64,000 nucleotides of DNA, from NCBI RefSeq assembly GCF_036248255.1, contig NZ_CP109179.1, positions 62,001 to 126,000 of the forward strand. Reading direction: 5' to 3'. Positions within the stretch are counted from its first letter, which is position 1; each line of letters starts with the position of its first letter. Of the stretch, positions 1 to 9,220 are shown in pieces. The DNA comes from Streptomyces sp. NBC_01717 (lineage in GTDB: Bacteria > Actinomycetota > Actinomycetes > Streptomycetales > Streptomycetaceae). The notes under the pieces were generated by a model. The model did not search any database, had not been told where the DNA came from, and saw only the letters and a list, made by a program, of their open reading frames with translations. The position numbers and the translations under genes were made by a program.

Positions 1-334
1 ATCGGTTTTCCGTGTGACTGCGGTGAAGGAGCAGGAAGCGACAAGGGCGGGAACGTCGCGGCACTGTGTTCCTGGCCGGGCAGGTCGGGCCGGCAGGAAC
101 GTCGAGTTCTGTTGCGGTGCCTGGTCTGCGCGTCGCTGCCACAAAAGATGAAGCTGCCGAAGTGTCAACGCTTCACGAATCCGCCTGTCGATCTACAACG
201 GCCCGCAGCAGCCGCTTCGCAGTGCTTCGCCCCGCCGGACAGTCCCAACGGGGCGAAGGTAGCCTGGCCCGAAACTCGTCAACAGCATCGTGGACGGGAA
301 CCGGCCACACCATGAGAGTGTGCCGCCCGCGAGG
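1..334. other. no gene recognised
   Basis: I see no convincing coding sequence, RNA gene or repeat here. Short open frames on the plus strand have arbitrary composition and no ribosome-binding site or family motif. Confidence 0.5.
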
Positions 335-739
335 TTACGGTTCCCGGTCCAGGGGGATCTGCAGGGTGACGAGCGCGCCGCCGCGACCGACGGTCACGGG
401 ATAGGTGACGCCGGACCGCTTGCCGCTCAGGACGTTGTCGAGGTCGTTGACGGTAGGCGTGAGGATTCCGGCGACCTCGACAATACGGTCACCAGGCACC
501 AGACCGACCGCAACAGTGTTGCTGCCCGGGCCACCGCAGGACCGGCATGGCCATATCCCTGCCTCCCGGCGGCGCAGCTCCTCCTCGCGCTCCTGGCGGC
601 GGCATTCTTCATGGGCTTCGCGCTCCAGGCTGCGCTGGTCATCGCGGGCGTGGTACCCGCCATCTGGTGCCGGTGTTGGTGAGGGCGTCGGTGATCGGCT
701 GCCAGTCGCTGTGGCGGAGCAACCCACCGCACTTGCCAC
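335..739 (-). CDS. hypothetical ORF with a PDZ-like C-terminus, possibly decayed
   Basis: The last 60 or so residues read like the second half of a PDZ domain: the carboxylate-binding style segment VGLVPGDRIVEVAG, a helix NDLDNVLSG, and a terminal strand GGALVTLQIPLDREP. PDZ domains bind C-terminal peptides and usually sit behind a protease. Here the preceding 70 residues (proline/threonine-rich, then charged) match no protease and no good start is visible. I suspect a truncated or frameshifted remnant, so both the start and the status as a functional gene are uncertain. Confidence 0.35.
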   Translation of the reverse strand: MASAVGCSATATGSRSPTPSPTPAPDGGYHARDDQRSLEREAHEECRRQEREEELRRREAGIWPCRSCGGPGSNTVAVGLVPGDRIVEVAGILTPTVNDLDNVLSGKRSGVTYPVTVGRGGALVTLQIPLDREP

Positions 740-890
740 CTCCGCCTACGCCTCGGCGGCATGAGCGCATAAACAAAGCGGTAATGCCCCCACACGCTCC
801 AGGCGCGCTGAGCAGCGCGCGCCCCGGGATGCACCACACGGGCCCTGGCCGTCCATCCCCCGAGGAACAGGGCCCGCCCCACATTCTCAG

Positions 891-901
891 CCCCCCCCCC
901 C
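891..901. repeat. 11-C homopolymer tract
   Basis: An uninterrupted run of eleven C residues lies a few bases beyond the stop of the minus-strand gene ending at 914. Runs this long are unusual even in high-GC DNA and are prone to slippage or miscalling. Confidence 0.8.
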
Positions 902-913
902 AGCAGGAACGGG

Positions 914-1126
914 TCACAGGCCGCGGAAAGCCCCGGCAGCGGTAAGCATGTTCTGCACATCGATCACGGTCCGCCCCGTACGCTCAGCAATCCGGGCAAC
1001 CGGCTCCTTTTCCTCATACGCGGCAACCACCGCCGCGGTCAGACGACGCCGAGCCGCATACAACCCCTCCTGCGCCTCCCGCACCGCCGCCGCAGCCCCC
1101 TCCAGAACACCCGCATCACTCGACAT
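914..1126 (-). CDS. small helix-turn-helix-like protein
   Basis: This 70-residue protein begins MSSDAGVLEGAAAAVREA; another ATG lies nine bases further upstream at 1135. A charged amphipathic helix is followed by RIAERTGRTVIDVQNMLTAAG, which has the spacing of a helix-turn-helix (first helix, turn at TGR, recognition helix). Proteins of this size and shape are common unnamed genes in Streptomyces and resemble the C-terminal HTH of sigma factors or terminase small subunits. A DNA-binding role is inferred from the motif only. The longer open frame up to 1330 is compositionally unlike protein and is not used. Confidence 0.6.
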   Translation of the reverse strand: MSSDAGVLEGAAAAVREAQEGLYAARRRLTAAVVAAYEEKEPVARIAERTGRTVIDVQNMLTAAGAFRGL

Positions 1127-1283
1127 ACGTCCCATCCTGCCGCCCCGACACCCCACACAACCACCCACCCCCGGGCAGGGGCCGGGGCTATCGGAACTGA
1201 GGTCGGCGCCCGGACGGCGCTGCGTATCCTTGCCCGACAAGCTGCGGCCTTTCGCGCGGCCGGAACACACAGGAGGCTGCACG

Positions 1284-1532
1284 TTGCTCACCGTGGATCT
1301 GCACCCGATCTTCCGTAACAACCGGGACATCGAACTGGCCCTGCGTCAGGCCATATTCAAGGCAGCGCTCAGCGGCGAGACCACGATGGAGATCATTCCG
1401 GGCAAGGGCTCGGGAAAACTGAAGAAACGCGTGCTCGCGTTCCTCAACCAGCCGCACATCAAGAAGCTGTACGAACGCTTCGAGACAGACCCGACCAACG
1501 ACGGCAGAGTCATAGTCCACCTCAAGTCGTAA
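1284..1532 (+). CDS. Smr-domain protein
   Basis: An 82-residue protein with a TTG start placed 7 bases behind a perfect AGGAGG (1271-1276). It shows Smr landmarks: an N-terminal TVDLHP strand (the family's LDLHG position), the central IIPGKGSGKLKKRV loop (the family's HGKGxG element), and a C-terminal GRVIVHLKS strand. Stand-alone Smr domains are linked to nucleic-acid nicking or to recombination and ribosome rescue, but the substrate of this one cannot be told. In the DLH position Pro follows the His rather than the usual Gly. It stands alone in its orientation. Confidence 0.8.
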   Translation: MLTVDLHPIFRNNRDIELALRQAIFKAALSGETTMEIIPGKGSGKLKKRVLAFLNQPHIKKLYERFETDPTNDGRVIVHLKS

Positions 1533-1974
1533 GACCGGAACACCCAATGGGAGAACAACCTCACGCCCGAACGCCATACACTGATCGCCCCCATCCGCGG
1601 TCTGCGGGCCAGGGCAGGATCAGATTCCGGCTCAATGCCGCCGACATCGCCGTTCCAGAGGCGGTCGGACGCGAAGCGTCACGCTCGAAGCGCAGGACTC
1701 CGGCTCACCGGGGCCGGCCGGTCACCTACGCTGACACCGGGGCGGCCGGGAGCGGCGGGCAAGCCACGAACCAGGCGCTGGCCTACACAGCAACCGGTCA
1801 ACTCGTCAGTGATCACTGCGGGGCAGAATGCAGGGAAGGGCACAAGGCGCGACCGGGGCGCGACGACGCATCGACCACCCACCAGCCCCCGCCCGGATCG
1901 CAAGCCGCCATGGTCAGTAGCGGGCCCTCCTCTCGATGGTGAGGACAGAGACCGGCAGAGAGCCCCGGTGGTCC

Positions 1975-2256
1975 ACCGGACACCACTGACCACGCCCCCT
2001 GAGCGACCAGACACCATCAGAAGAGCCGGCTGCGGACCAGTCAGGTGACGAACACACCGCCCGCTCGCGCGTCACAGCCCGGGCACCCCACCCGGCACAG
2101 AAACTGGGTCAGCAGCGCCCAGGCCTACCCTGTATGGCGCCAGCCCCTGAGTTCCCGGAACGGCGCCTCGACACCGCCCTCCCGGGAGCCACGGCACCCA
2201 CGACCGGCAGGCGGGCGACCCTTGCCGGCCGCACCGCCGACCGGCCGTGGTGGCTC
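1975..2256 (+). repeat. dispersed repeat, copy 1
   Basis: Imperfect copy of a segment also found near 21130, 21633, 24888 and 42660. Shared blocks include GGTGACGAACAC, CGCTCGCGCGTCAC, CAGCAGCGCCCAGGC, TCCCGGGAGCCACGG and CACGACCGGCAGGCGG. The copies differ by substitutions and small indels that do not respect a reading frame. The surroundings from 1533 to 2618 hold no recognisable gene. Confidence 0.75.
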
Positions 2257-2618
2257 CCCAAGAAACCCCACCACGGCTCGGGACAACAGCCCGAGCGAAT
2301 TCCATTCACCACGCCCATCCGCAGATGACCGGGGTGGAGTGCCTGGCGGTGGCATCGGCTTCGAGGGGACAACACCGCCAGGCACCAACCACCATCGCAT
2401 ACCGCACCCGCTTACTACGATCCCGCTGAATCCCTGACTGAGGTGGGCGCGCTGGAACGCGATGGTCACGTCCCGGGCCGGTGCAGACCCCGGCCCTCCG
2501 GTTCGGGAGCCGTGATGTTCGTGTGTGCTCATGCGGACCAGGCTCTCCGACTGGTTGTCCGTCGGTGACTCATCGCCAGGCGGTCGATACGCCGCCTGGC
2601 GATGCTGCCCCGATGACG

Positions 2619-3502
2619 TCAGCGGCGACTGTGCTGCTGGAACTCGTCATAGACGCGGATAATCCTCTTGAGGAGTTCACCGTGATCGGTCAGGTCTACG
2701 TGGCGGGGGTTGGCGGCGTAGCTGAGGAGTCCGAGCATGCGATGCAGGATGTCGGTCTGTTGTTGCTCAAGCTGCCATTTCTCGTTTCCGAGTCCATGTC
2801 GATCGGCGCTGAGGTGCTCATCCGGCGCAGCGCAGAGGCGTAGGTGTTCGGCGAGGCATTCCTTCAAGGCGCCGGGCCAGGCCATGTGCATGGGGTTGGG
2901 CCGGGTGTTGTCGGTGTTCACCGGTGCGGCCATGAGCGTGGCTTCCTGCGATGTGTCGGCGCGCTGCTGGAGGTCCGGGATGGCAGTGAGTGCCTCGGCT
3001 GTCGCACGGATCGTGCGGGCGTGTTGCCAGGCCCACCTCCGTTTGGTGCGCCGGCCCCGGCGCTCGCGGACGTCCTCAACTCTTTCGCTCTGGGTGCGGG
3101 CAGGCTGCCATCCGCGCGCGGGTGGGCGCGGCTGAGCTGGAGGTGACGTCGTTCAGCCGACTGCCGGTTACTCATCTCAAGGGCGTCGGCGATGCGGGCC
3201 CACGTGATCCGGTGCGAGCGGGCCAGGGTGATGAGCATCAGTTCGTCGGTATCCAGCTTGTCGCGCAGCGAGCGGATCACCAGGCGGGCGGCGAGTACAT
3301 CGGTCTCGGACACGGCTGGCTCCAGGAGGCCTTGGGCACGTCGCCGATCTTCGTAGCGTCGCGCGATTTCCCCTAAGCGCTTGTTGCCGTAAGAGCCGTA
3401 GGAGGTGACGCGACGGATGCCACCGAGGTTCTCCAGCATGTGCGACCAGGCGCGTTCGCGGTCGAACTCCGCTTCGGGGCGCTGGTTGCGTGTCGTCTTC
3501 AA
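2619..3502 (-). pseudogene. HSP18-type transcriptional regulator, single-base frameshift
   Basis: Joined across one frameshift, this reads as the Streptomyces family annotated as HSP18 transcriptional regulator. Hallmarks in order are MLENLGGIRRVTSYGSYGN, a helical LRDKLDTDELMLITLARSHRI, the HTH WARIADALEMSNRQSAERRHLQLSR, RTQSERVEDVRERRGRR in the next frame, and a C-terminal MAWPGALKECLAEHLRLC. The break lies at about 3098-3101, where a CCCC expected from the family is CCC, shifting the frame by one. The start chosen is TTG at 3502, five bases after an AAAGGAG. One lost base in a C run could be a true mutation or a sequencing error; everything else looks intact. Confidence 0.75.
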
Positions 3503-3532
3503 GACGACTCCTTTCGTCGTCCGCAAGACGAC
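3492..3532. promoter_or_regulatory. twin palindromes over the start of the HSP18-type regulator
   Basis: Two GTCGTC...GACGAC palindromes: 3492-3508 (eight-base arms, one-base centre) and 3516-3532 (six-base arms). Their centres are 24 bases apart, and between them they cover the Shine-Dalgarno region and start codon of the adjacent minus-strand regulator. The arrangement suggests an operator, most simply for autoregulation. No binding data are available. Confidence 0.5.
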
Positions 3533-3690
3533 ACTCTCTGCAGACGTCGACGGCCGGCCCGGCGGCCGGTGCCCAGAACGGCTGGCACCGACGAGGACGA
3601 GAGGCTCTCCGGTGCCGGGGCCGGCTCTTGCGGACCCTTCCACCCTCCACCGTCACACCATTCACTGACACGAAACCGAGAGATCGCAGG

Positions 3691-3816
3691 CAGCGCGTCG
3701 AAGAGCTCCCAGACGGCACCTCCGTAAGTCTGGGCGTATTTCTGAGTAATCAGAAGAGCCGGCGCGACCGGCTCAGCGACGACCAGCTCGCCAACCTCGG
3801 ATACGACTGGGCGCGA
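3691..3816 (+). pseudogene. helicase-associated (HA) domain fragment
   Basis: About 42 residues without a start, reading VEELPDGTSVSLGVFLSNQK then SRRDRLSDDQLANLGYDWA. This is the end of the helicase-associated repeat common in Streptomyces DEAD-box-related proteins (pattern LPDGT-LG-W/FLSNQK-RR-L-L-LG-DWA). The upstream part of the gene is missing, so this is a remnant. Similar fragments lie at 17528-17587/20165-20376 and 20640-21110. Confidence 0.7.
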
Positions 3817-3880
3817 CGGTCTAGGGGGCGGGCTGCCGGGGCACTCGTCGGCCGCTGCACCGGCAGAAACGAAGTGCGGA

Positions 3881-3914
3881 GAAGTCCCGGACGCCGTCAC
3901 GGCTCCGGGACTTC
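3881..3914 (+). terminator. stem-loop, probable terminator
   Basis: Perfect 11-base stem GAAGTCCCGGA / TCCGGGACTTC with a self-complementary GCCGTCACGGC-type interior, located 65 bases after the helicase-associated fragment. There is no U-tract, which is common for Streptomyces terminators. Confidence 0.6.
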
Positions 3915-3991
3915 GCGCAGTCGGCGGCATGGGCCGCTTGCCCCTGGACATGTCCCGGTGCAGAAAGCAGCCAATTCCAGGACCCTACGGC

Positions 3992-4486
3992 TCAATTCAA
4001 GACAAATCTGGGCCAGGCCGGTGCACGTCTCGCTAGCGTGCGGAACTGAACACTCCGTCCGTCGAGAGGACCTCGTAAGTGATCTTGTCCGGCTCCGCCG
4101 CGCTCATACTTCTCCTGATCGTCGTGTTCCTGATCCGCCGGAACAACATCAAGACCCATTACGCGATCCTCTGCCTTCTCGCCGGCTTCTACCTCGCCAA
4201 AACAAGCAGCGCCCCTGCCATCGACCACGCCCTCAATAACGTGGCGGACATGTTCGCCAGCATCCAGATATAGCCGCTCACCAGCGCCGTCCGCCGCCCC
4301 GCCCATGTGGCAACCACGGAACTGCTTCACCGGCCAGTGAACAAGCACACGAGCATCCCCGGCCCCACGCACCAGCGGTAGGGCCGAGGACTGCACTCTG
4401 GCCCACCAGGCCGGCGGGCCGGGATCACGCGACGAACGAAGCCAGGGCAGCCACAGCTGGCCGCCGTACAGGACATCCACCTCATA
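3992..4486 (-). pseudogene. C-terminal part of an unknown gene split by the IS at 4487-5640
   Basis: When the IS and one copy of its TA target duplication are removed, the frame here joins exactly to the minus-strand frame at 5643-5756: ...ELLVLDY then EVDVLYGGQLWLPWL and WWARVQSSALPLVRGAG, then VLVHWPVKQFRG. The protein is tryptophan-rich and I do not recognise the family. The frame stays open to 3992, but its last part overlaps the small membrane gene at 4079-4273 and may not be real coding. Confidence 0.6.
4079..4273 (+). CDS. small two-helix membrane protein
   Basis: A 64-residue protein with a GTG start behind GAGAGG. Helix 1 (about residues 5-19, SAALILLLIVVFLI) is followed by a basic turn RRNNIK, helix 2 (about 27-40, YAILCLLAGFYLAK), and a short amphipathic tail. 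The layout of helix, basic turn, helix and amphipathic tail is the same as in the paralogous pair at 21222-21425 and 21901-22106, though sequence similarity to those is weak. Function unknown. An open frame on the opposite strand, belonging to the IS-split gene, overlaps it. Confidence 0.6.
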   Translation: MILSGSAALILLLIVVFLIRRNNIKTHYAILCLLAGFYLAKTSSAPAIDHALNNVADMFASIQI

Positions 4487-5640
4487 GTGTCCTGCGCCAG
4501 TAGTTGATCGTTAGTTGCTATGTGACTTCTACTGCTGGTGCGTCAGTTCCTCGTCGAGGACCGAAGCTGGAACCGCTGTTGCTGTCCGTGGAGGAGCGGG
4601 CGGAGTTGGAGCGGTGGACGCGTCGGGCGACATCGGCCCAGGCACTGGCCCTGCGGGCGCGGATTGTGCTGGCGTGTGCGGGGCCGGAGGTGCCGCCGAT
4701 TGTCGCGGTCGCCCGGGATCTGCGGGTGGCCGCGGACACGGTCCGCAAATGGCGGCGACGCTTTCTCGCTGAGCGGCTGGACGGGCTGGTGGACGAGCCG
4801 CGGCCGGGCCGGCCGCCCACCATCAGCGTCGATCAGGTGGAAGCGGTGGTGGTCACCACGCTGGAACAACTGCCGAAGAACGCCACCCACTGGTCGCGGA
4901 CGTCGATGGCCCAGCACAGCGGCCTGTCGAAGTCGACCGTGGGCAGGATCTGGCGGCAGTTCCAGCTCAAGCCGCATCTGGCGGACACCTTCAAGCTGTC
5001 GACGGACCCGCTGTTCGTGGAGAAGGTCTACGACGTCGTGGGTCTTTACTTCAACCCGCCCGAGGGCGCGGTGGTGCTGTCGGTGGACGAGAAGTCGCAG
5101 ATCCAGGCACTGGACCGGTCCCAGCCGGTGCTGCCGATAATGCCGGGCATGCCCGAGCGGCGCACCCACGACTACGTGCGCAACGGCCTGACCACACTGT
5201 TCGCTGCGTTCGACGTCGCCACAGGTGAAGTCATCACGGCCCTGCACCGCCGGCACCGGGCCGTGGAGTTCAAGAAGTTCCTGGTCCGGATCGACAAGGA
5301 GGTGCCCGCTCACCTGCAGGTCCACCTGATCGTGGACAATTACGGCACCCACAAGACTCCCGCGATCAGAGCCTGGCTGGCCAAACACCCGCGGTTCGAG
5401 CTGCACTTCACCCCGACCGGCTCCTCCTGGATCAACCAGGTCGAGCGGTGGTTCGGCTACCTGGCCCACCAGATGATCCGCCGCGGCGCACACAAGAACA
5501 TCCAGGCCCTGGAAGCCGACATCCGGGCATGGGTCAAGGACTGGAACGAAGACCCCAAGCCCTTCATCTGGACCAAGACCGCCGAAGAGATCCTCGACTC
5601 CCTCGCCCGCTTCTGCCGACGGATCTCTGGCGCAGGACAA
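4487..5640 (+). mobile_element. IS630-family insertion sequence, copy 1
   Basis: A 1,154-bp element with ends GTGTCCTGCGCC and GGCGCAGGACAA. The last base differs from copy 2, where it is C. It is flanked by the TA target duplication typical of IS630/Tc1-mariner (4485-4486 and 5641-5642) and carries one transposase gene. A nearly identical copy of the same length lies inverted at 19011-20164. It interrupts a minus-strand gene whose frame is restored on removal. Confidence 0.9.
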
Positions 5641-5643
5641 TAG
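4504..5643 (+). CDS. IS630-family transposase (copy 1)
   Basis: A 379-residue DDE transposase. An N-terminal HTH (about 60-85, AVARDLRVAADTVRKWRRRF) is followed by a second HTH-like region (STVGRIWRQF) and the DDE core: first D in LSVDEKSQ, second D in IVDNYGTH, and E in NQVERWFG. The TTG at 4504 gives the longest form; GTG at 4522 is an alternative start. The stop codon TAG is built from the TA target duplication plus the next host base, so the element itself carries no stop. Differences from copy 2 are few (for example AQHSG here, ARHSG there). Full length and probably active. Confidence 0.9.
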   Translation: MIVSCYVTSTAGASVPRRGPKLEPLLLSVEERAELERWTRRATSAQALALRARIVLACAGPEVPPIVAVARDLRVAADTVRKWRRRFLAERLDGLVDEPRPGRPPTISVDQVEAVVVTTLEQLPKNATHWSRTSMAQHSGLSKSTVGRIWRQFQLKPHLADTFKLSTDPLFVEKVYDVVGLYFNPPEGAVVLSVDEKSQIQALDRSQPVLPIMPGMPERRTHDYVRNGLTTLFAAFDVATGEVITALHRRHRAVEFKKFLVRIDKEVPAHLQVHLIVDNYGTHKTPAIRAWLAKHPRFELHFTPTGSSWINQVERWFGYLAHQMIRRGAHKNIQALEADIRAWVKDWNEDPKPFIWTKTAEEILDSLARFCRRISGAGQ

Positions 5644-5756
5644 TCCAGCACCAGCAGTTCAGGATGCACAGCGAACAAAACGGCCGCCTCGATCTCATGA
5701 GCGGCCCTCCGACCTTGCCGGAGCATGGAACGCGCAGCCCGGATCCGGCCGCTCAT
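5641..5756 (-). pseudogene. N-terminal part of the gene split by the IS
   Basis: Begins MSGRIRAARSMLRQGRRA with an ATG at 5756 (weak AAGG upstream), continues EIEAAVLFAVHPELLVLDY, then meets the IS. The collapsed junction GAC-TA-TGAG reads D-Y-E and continues into the 4486-3992 segment. Function unknown. Confidence 0.6.
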
Positions 5757-6757
5757 CTGCCTTAGAACCGCGTCTGGCTCAGCGGCAGGAGCCCACAAGC
5801 TGATCCGCGCCCCGATCGCCTCTTGACACCGTCAGGCTTCCCCACCGGCCCCGCCTCCTCAGCGACCTTCTCCCCTCGCAGCCGCCGCGTGCGAACGGCG
5901 ACCTGCGGAAACGTGATCACTCCGGGGGCTTTCGCAGAACTCTCACAGAAAGTCATTTCTGCGAGTGACCTACCGTCAGCAGCGCGTCACGCACCCGCTA
6001 CACCAGCCGCCTCGGCGGCCGCGAGGAACATCAGAACGAAAACCGGCGCTAAGCACCAAGATCAATCTCAGCGGCAACCACGGTTCCATTGATCCCCGAG
6101 GCCAGAGACAGCCGGGCTGCTGCCGGCCGAGCGCACCGACTCCGGCTACCGGATCAGCGGCGGAGCTGACGGCCTGCGTCGATGGGCCAGGACAACGCTG
6201 ATCGGAACCGACCTCTACTGGCGGTCCTCGACGCGGCTACGACGTTGGCACGCCTCGGTCACCTGGCTGGCACGAGTGCTCTGCTCGTAGCAATGGGGGC
6301 ACGACGGCGTGGCCAGCGGCACGGGGCCGCTGTTGCTGGCGGGCCTTGATTCGCCGGAGGAGGACCATACCGCGTGGGGCGACATTGTTGCCCGTCGTTG
6401 GTTGCGGGACACGTCGTCGCTCCCGGTCCGACGGTACGCGTGGCGTGACGGGAGCAGTCGCTGTCCCAGCTCGACCGACACGGCGGGTGCGCACCGGGTC
6501 GTCAACAACCCGTTCGGACTCCACAGCCGCTCATCAACATCGCATCAACGGCGCCTGCCCGGCCTGGTCGATCGGCTTACATGAATTCTCTCCCCGACGG
6601 CAACGGCAGAGGACGGCGATGTATACCCCAAAGCGTTCCCGCTTCCGGCGGAAGGTTCACCGGCACCGGGACAGCGCGGTGCGGAACATGGTGATCGGTG
6701 GTGCCGCCGCCGATGCCGTTGCTGGTCTGGCCGTCCGCTCTACTGGTCGGAAGCTCA
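5757..6757. other. gene-poor stretch with faint relics
   Basis: No intact gene seen. A short plus-strand stretch at about 6115-6150 reads LLPAERTDSGYRIS, reminiscent of the start of a MerR-type HTH but ending within a few codons. One half of a 31-bp direct repeat lies at 6023-6053. Confidence 0.4.
6023..6053 (+). repeat. 31-bp direct repeat, left copy
   Basis: Matches 9221-9251 with one mismatch. The sequence starts GAGGAACATC and ends CCGGCGCTAAG. In one frame both copies read EEH(Q/R)NENRR followed by a stop, so they could be duplicated gene 3' ends or recombination scars. Together they bracket the effector-like gene at 6758-9163. Confidence 0.8.
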
Positions 6758-9163
6758 ATGAGCGCGATCGATGACCTCCACAACGCCGTGCCGGACAGCT
6801 GGTTGGGCGCGGTCGGCCCAAGCGGCAGCGGTGCGCGCGGCGGGAACACCTTGACCAGCTGGGCTCCGGAGACGTCCGCGATGGGACAGGAGACGGAGCT
6901 AGCGATCCCCAGTGCTCCGGCGGGCGCGGAACCGGCCGCCGACCACCGGGCCGCGTTGTCCCCGGCCTCCAGTGCGGAGCTGGCCCCGCTCCTCGACGCC
7001 ACCGCAGGAAACGCGGCGCGCGCCGGAGCGCCGGAACCGCCTGCAGGCCCAGCGGTGGCGTCCATCGCGCTGGAACGAGAACTGCGTGCGGTGCTACCGC
7101 CGCACGACGGGACGGCGCGGGACTGCGTAATCCGGCTCGACGCCCTGCGCCGGCACTTCCACGGCAGTGCGCTCGCGACCCGCGACGACATCGCTGTCGG
7201 ATCGCCCCGGCCTGAACTCGAACCCGCCATGGCCGTCGGTGGCGTGTGGCGCCCGGTGCGCGGCTCGATCTCCAGTGTCGTCCGGCAAGTGCGCGAGCTC
7301 GGCCCTGGCGCGATGGCGTTCGTGCTGACCAAACCCCCCGGCGGCGAACCCCACGGGATCGCGCTGCGCAACCACGGCGGAATCCCGCTGTGGTTGGAAA
7401 CCCAAGCTCCTCCGGGCTCCCGGGTGCGGACCGTACCGCCACCACTGGTCGACGCCCGGGTGCTCGTGGTCGCCCCGACAGGCCGGGCTGTAGCGCCGAC
7501 CGCAGGACCGTCCGGGTCCGTGGACGGCATTCTGCACCCCAACACCGGCTCCAGCTACGGGTGGCATTTCACGCGTGCGTTCGGGAACGGTGGCCGCGCG
7601 CGCTCCGCGGCGCCCGCGCCGTCCGAGCCGTCCGCGGCGCCTGCGCCGCTCGGCTCAATCTTCTCCTCCCCAGGGCAGGCTGTCCGCGCCAAGGGGCCGG
7701 ACGGACGGCCGATCACCGTGGCACTGCGCGATATCGTCTGCCAGGTCTTGCCCGGCACCGGGCACGGCGTCGCGTTCACCCCAGACAACAGCTTCCGGCT
7801 CACCGGCCGCTACCACATCGCGATCAAGACGCTGCCCGGCGAGACCGTGCACGACGCCCGCGGGCGCACCCGCCGCCCCAAACCGCAACTTCGGCTCGGC
7901 GGGGACTTCCACGTGCACGCCGAGGGAACTCGCGGCGGGTTTGCGGTGCCGCTGCGCAACGGCACCTGGGCCACCCTCGAACCGCCCGAATTCGCGACCG
8001 TGCTCTCCCGCATCGAACGGCTGCGGACACTGGTTCACGCGAAACCTGACCTCAACGTCGTGCTGCTCTCCTCCGGCGACCACGACGCGAAGGACACCGC
8101 GCGCGGACTGTTCAAGGAGGGGATCAACGTGTCCATGCTCAGCAACAACGGCACGGTCTCCCAGCTCCCCGATGGCCGCTTCGGCGTCGCCGACAACCGA
8201 GGCTGGAGCACCTACAAGCCCAGCGCCCGGCTCTGGGACTGGTGGAAGCCGCAGCACCACCGGCTCGGCGTCTACTCCGACGGCAACATCAACAACATCA
8301 CCTTCTTCGAGAGGCACCTGCCGACGGCCCCGTACATCCCCGACGCCGATCCCGACGCCGAAGTCCCGCTGCGAGGCAGGAACAAACGTGGCGACGTAAT
8401 CGACTTCTTCCCGCACGAGGTCGCACGCATCGGCCTGACGAGTACGAGCACCGGGCGCGAACGCATCAACGGCCTCGACCTCACCGCTGACCACGAGGAA
8501 CTGGTCCCGGACATGGCGGGCAACCTCGACCAGATGACCCACGTCGTCCGGACCTTCCCCGGCGAAAAAGCCCGCGCCATCCGCCGCACCGAATTGGACA
8601 AGCTGCGCAATCACGACCCGAACCGCCGGCTCGTGGAAGTACCGTGGCAACCAGTAGAGCTCGCCACCACCGACCCGAGGTCCGGGCGGCCCAGGAACGT
8701 CCGCGTCGGCCCCAACGCGATCATCGCGCATGGCCACTCGCGTGCCGTCCGGATCACGATCGAGCGTGGCGCCAACGAGAGGCACCTCAGCATCAGCGGC
8801 GACACCCTCGTCGGCCTGCTGGTACAGCTGCCGGAGTTCCAGCAAATGTACGCCGACAACCCGCACAGCCCCTTCCTCCTGCTCATCTGCGGCACCGCTG
8901 AGGACGGCGCGCCGGTGCTCGAAGGGGCGGTGAAAGCAGCTCGGTACCTGACGTTTCCCAACACCTTCATCGGCGCGGGCAGCGACATCGTCGTGTACAA
9001 GCAGACGAGCGGGCCGCTGCTGTCAGTGATGGACAACGCGGGATTCACGATTAGCTCCCGCATCCACGGCCACGAGGTCAAGAAGACCCACGCCCGCTAC
9101 CGCGAATCGGAGTCGGCTGGGGACACCGGCCTCGGGGAACATCAGTACAGAGGTTATCGATGA
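6758..9163 (+). CDS. large effector-like protein with papain-like and His/Cys (lonely-Cys type) regions
   Basis: About 801 residues. Two catalytic-looking regions are visible. Near residues 115-240, DCVIRL (Cys about 123) and GEPHGIAL (His about 199) followed by PLWLETQ fit the Cys-His-acidic layout of papain-fold toxins/glutamine deamidases. Near residues 650-715, AHGHSRAV (His about 659) and FLLLICGTAED (Cys about 711) fit a caspase/CHAT-like dyad, as in the giant Streptomyces proteins named for a lonely Cys domain. Those relatives are usually several thousand residues, so this is probably the C-terminal end of such a protein. The start is ATG 6758 behind GGAAGC; GTG 6698 is possible. No immunity gene is evident. 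Domain assignments are by eye. Confidence 0.65.
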   Translation: MSAIDDLHNAVPDSWLGAVGPSGSGARGGNTLTSWAPETSAMGQETELAIPSAPAGAEPAADHRAALSPASSAELAPLLDATAGNAARAGAPEPPAGPAVASIALERELRAVLPPHDGTARDCVIRLDALRRHFHGSALATRDDIAVGSPRPELEPAMAVGGVWRPVRGSISSVVRQVRELGPGAMAFVLTKPPGGEPHGIALRNHGGIPLWLETQAPPGSRVRTVPPPLVDARVLVVAPTGRAVAPTAGPSGSVDGILHPNTGSSYGWHFTRAFGNGGRARSAAPAPSEPSAAPAPLGSIFSSPGQAVRAKGPDGRPITVALRDIVCQVLPGTGHGVAFTPDNSFRLTGRYHIAIKTLPGETVHDARGRTRRPKPQLRLGGDFHVHAEGTRGGFAVPLRNGTWATLEPPEFATVLSRIERLRTLVHAKPDLNVVLLSSGDHDAKDTARGLFKEGINVSMLSNNGTVSQLPDGRFGVADNRGWSTYKPSARLWDWWKPQHHRLGVYSDGNINNITFFERHLPTAPYIPDADPDAEVPLRGRNKRGDVIDFFPHEVARIGLTSTSTGRERINGLDLTADHEELVPDMAGNLDQMTHVVRTFPGEKARAIRRTELDKLRNHDPNRRLVEVPWQPVELATTDPRSGRPRNVRVGPNAIIAHGHSRAVRITIERGANERHLSISGDTLVGLLVQLPEFQQMYADNPHSPFLLLICGTAEDGAPVLEGAVKAARYLTFPNTFIGAGSDIVVYKQTSGPLLSVMDNAGFTISSRIHGHEVKKTHARYRESESAGDTGLGEHQYRGYR

Positions 9164-9220
9164 GAACGATCATGTTCCGGTCAGCGCGAGTGTGCTGACA
9201 TGGTTCTCGTACTCGGGGTT

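Noticed and set aside
4543..5640. 365-codon minus-strand frame inside the IS
   Set aside because: Exact antisense of the transposase; recurs in both IS copies only because the element does.
6577..7545. 322-codon minus-strand frame
   Set aside because: Antisense of the effector-like gene; Ser/Arg/Thr-rich low-complexity composition typical of a shadow frame.
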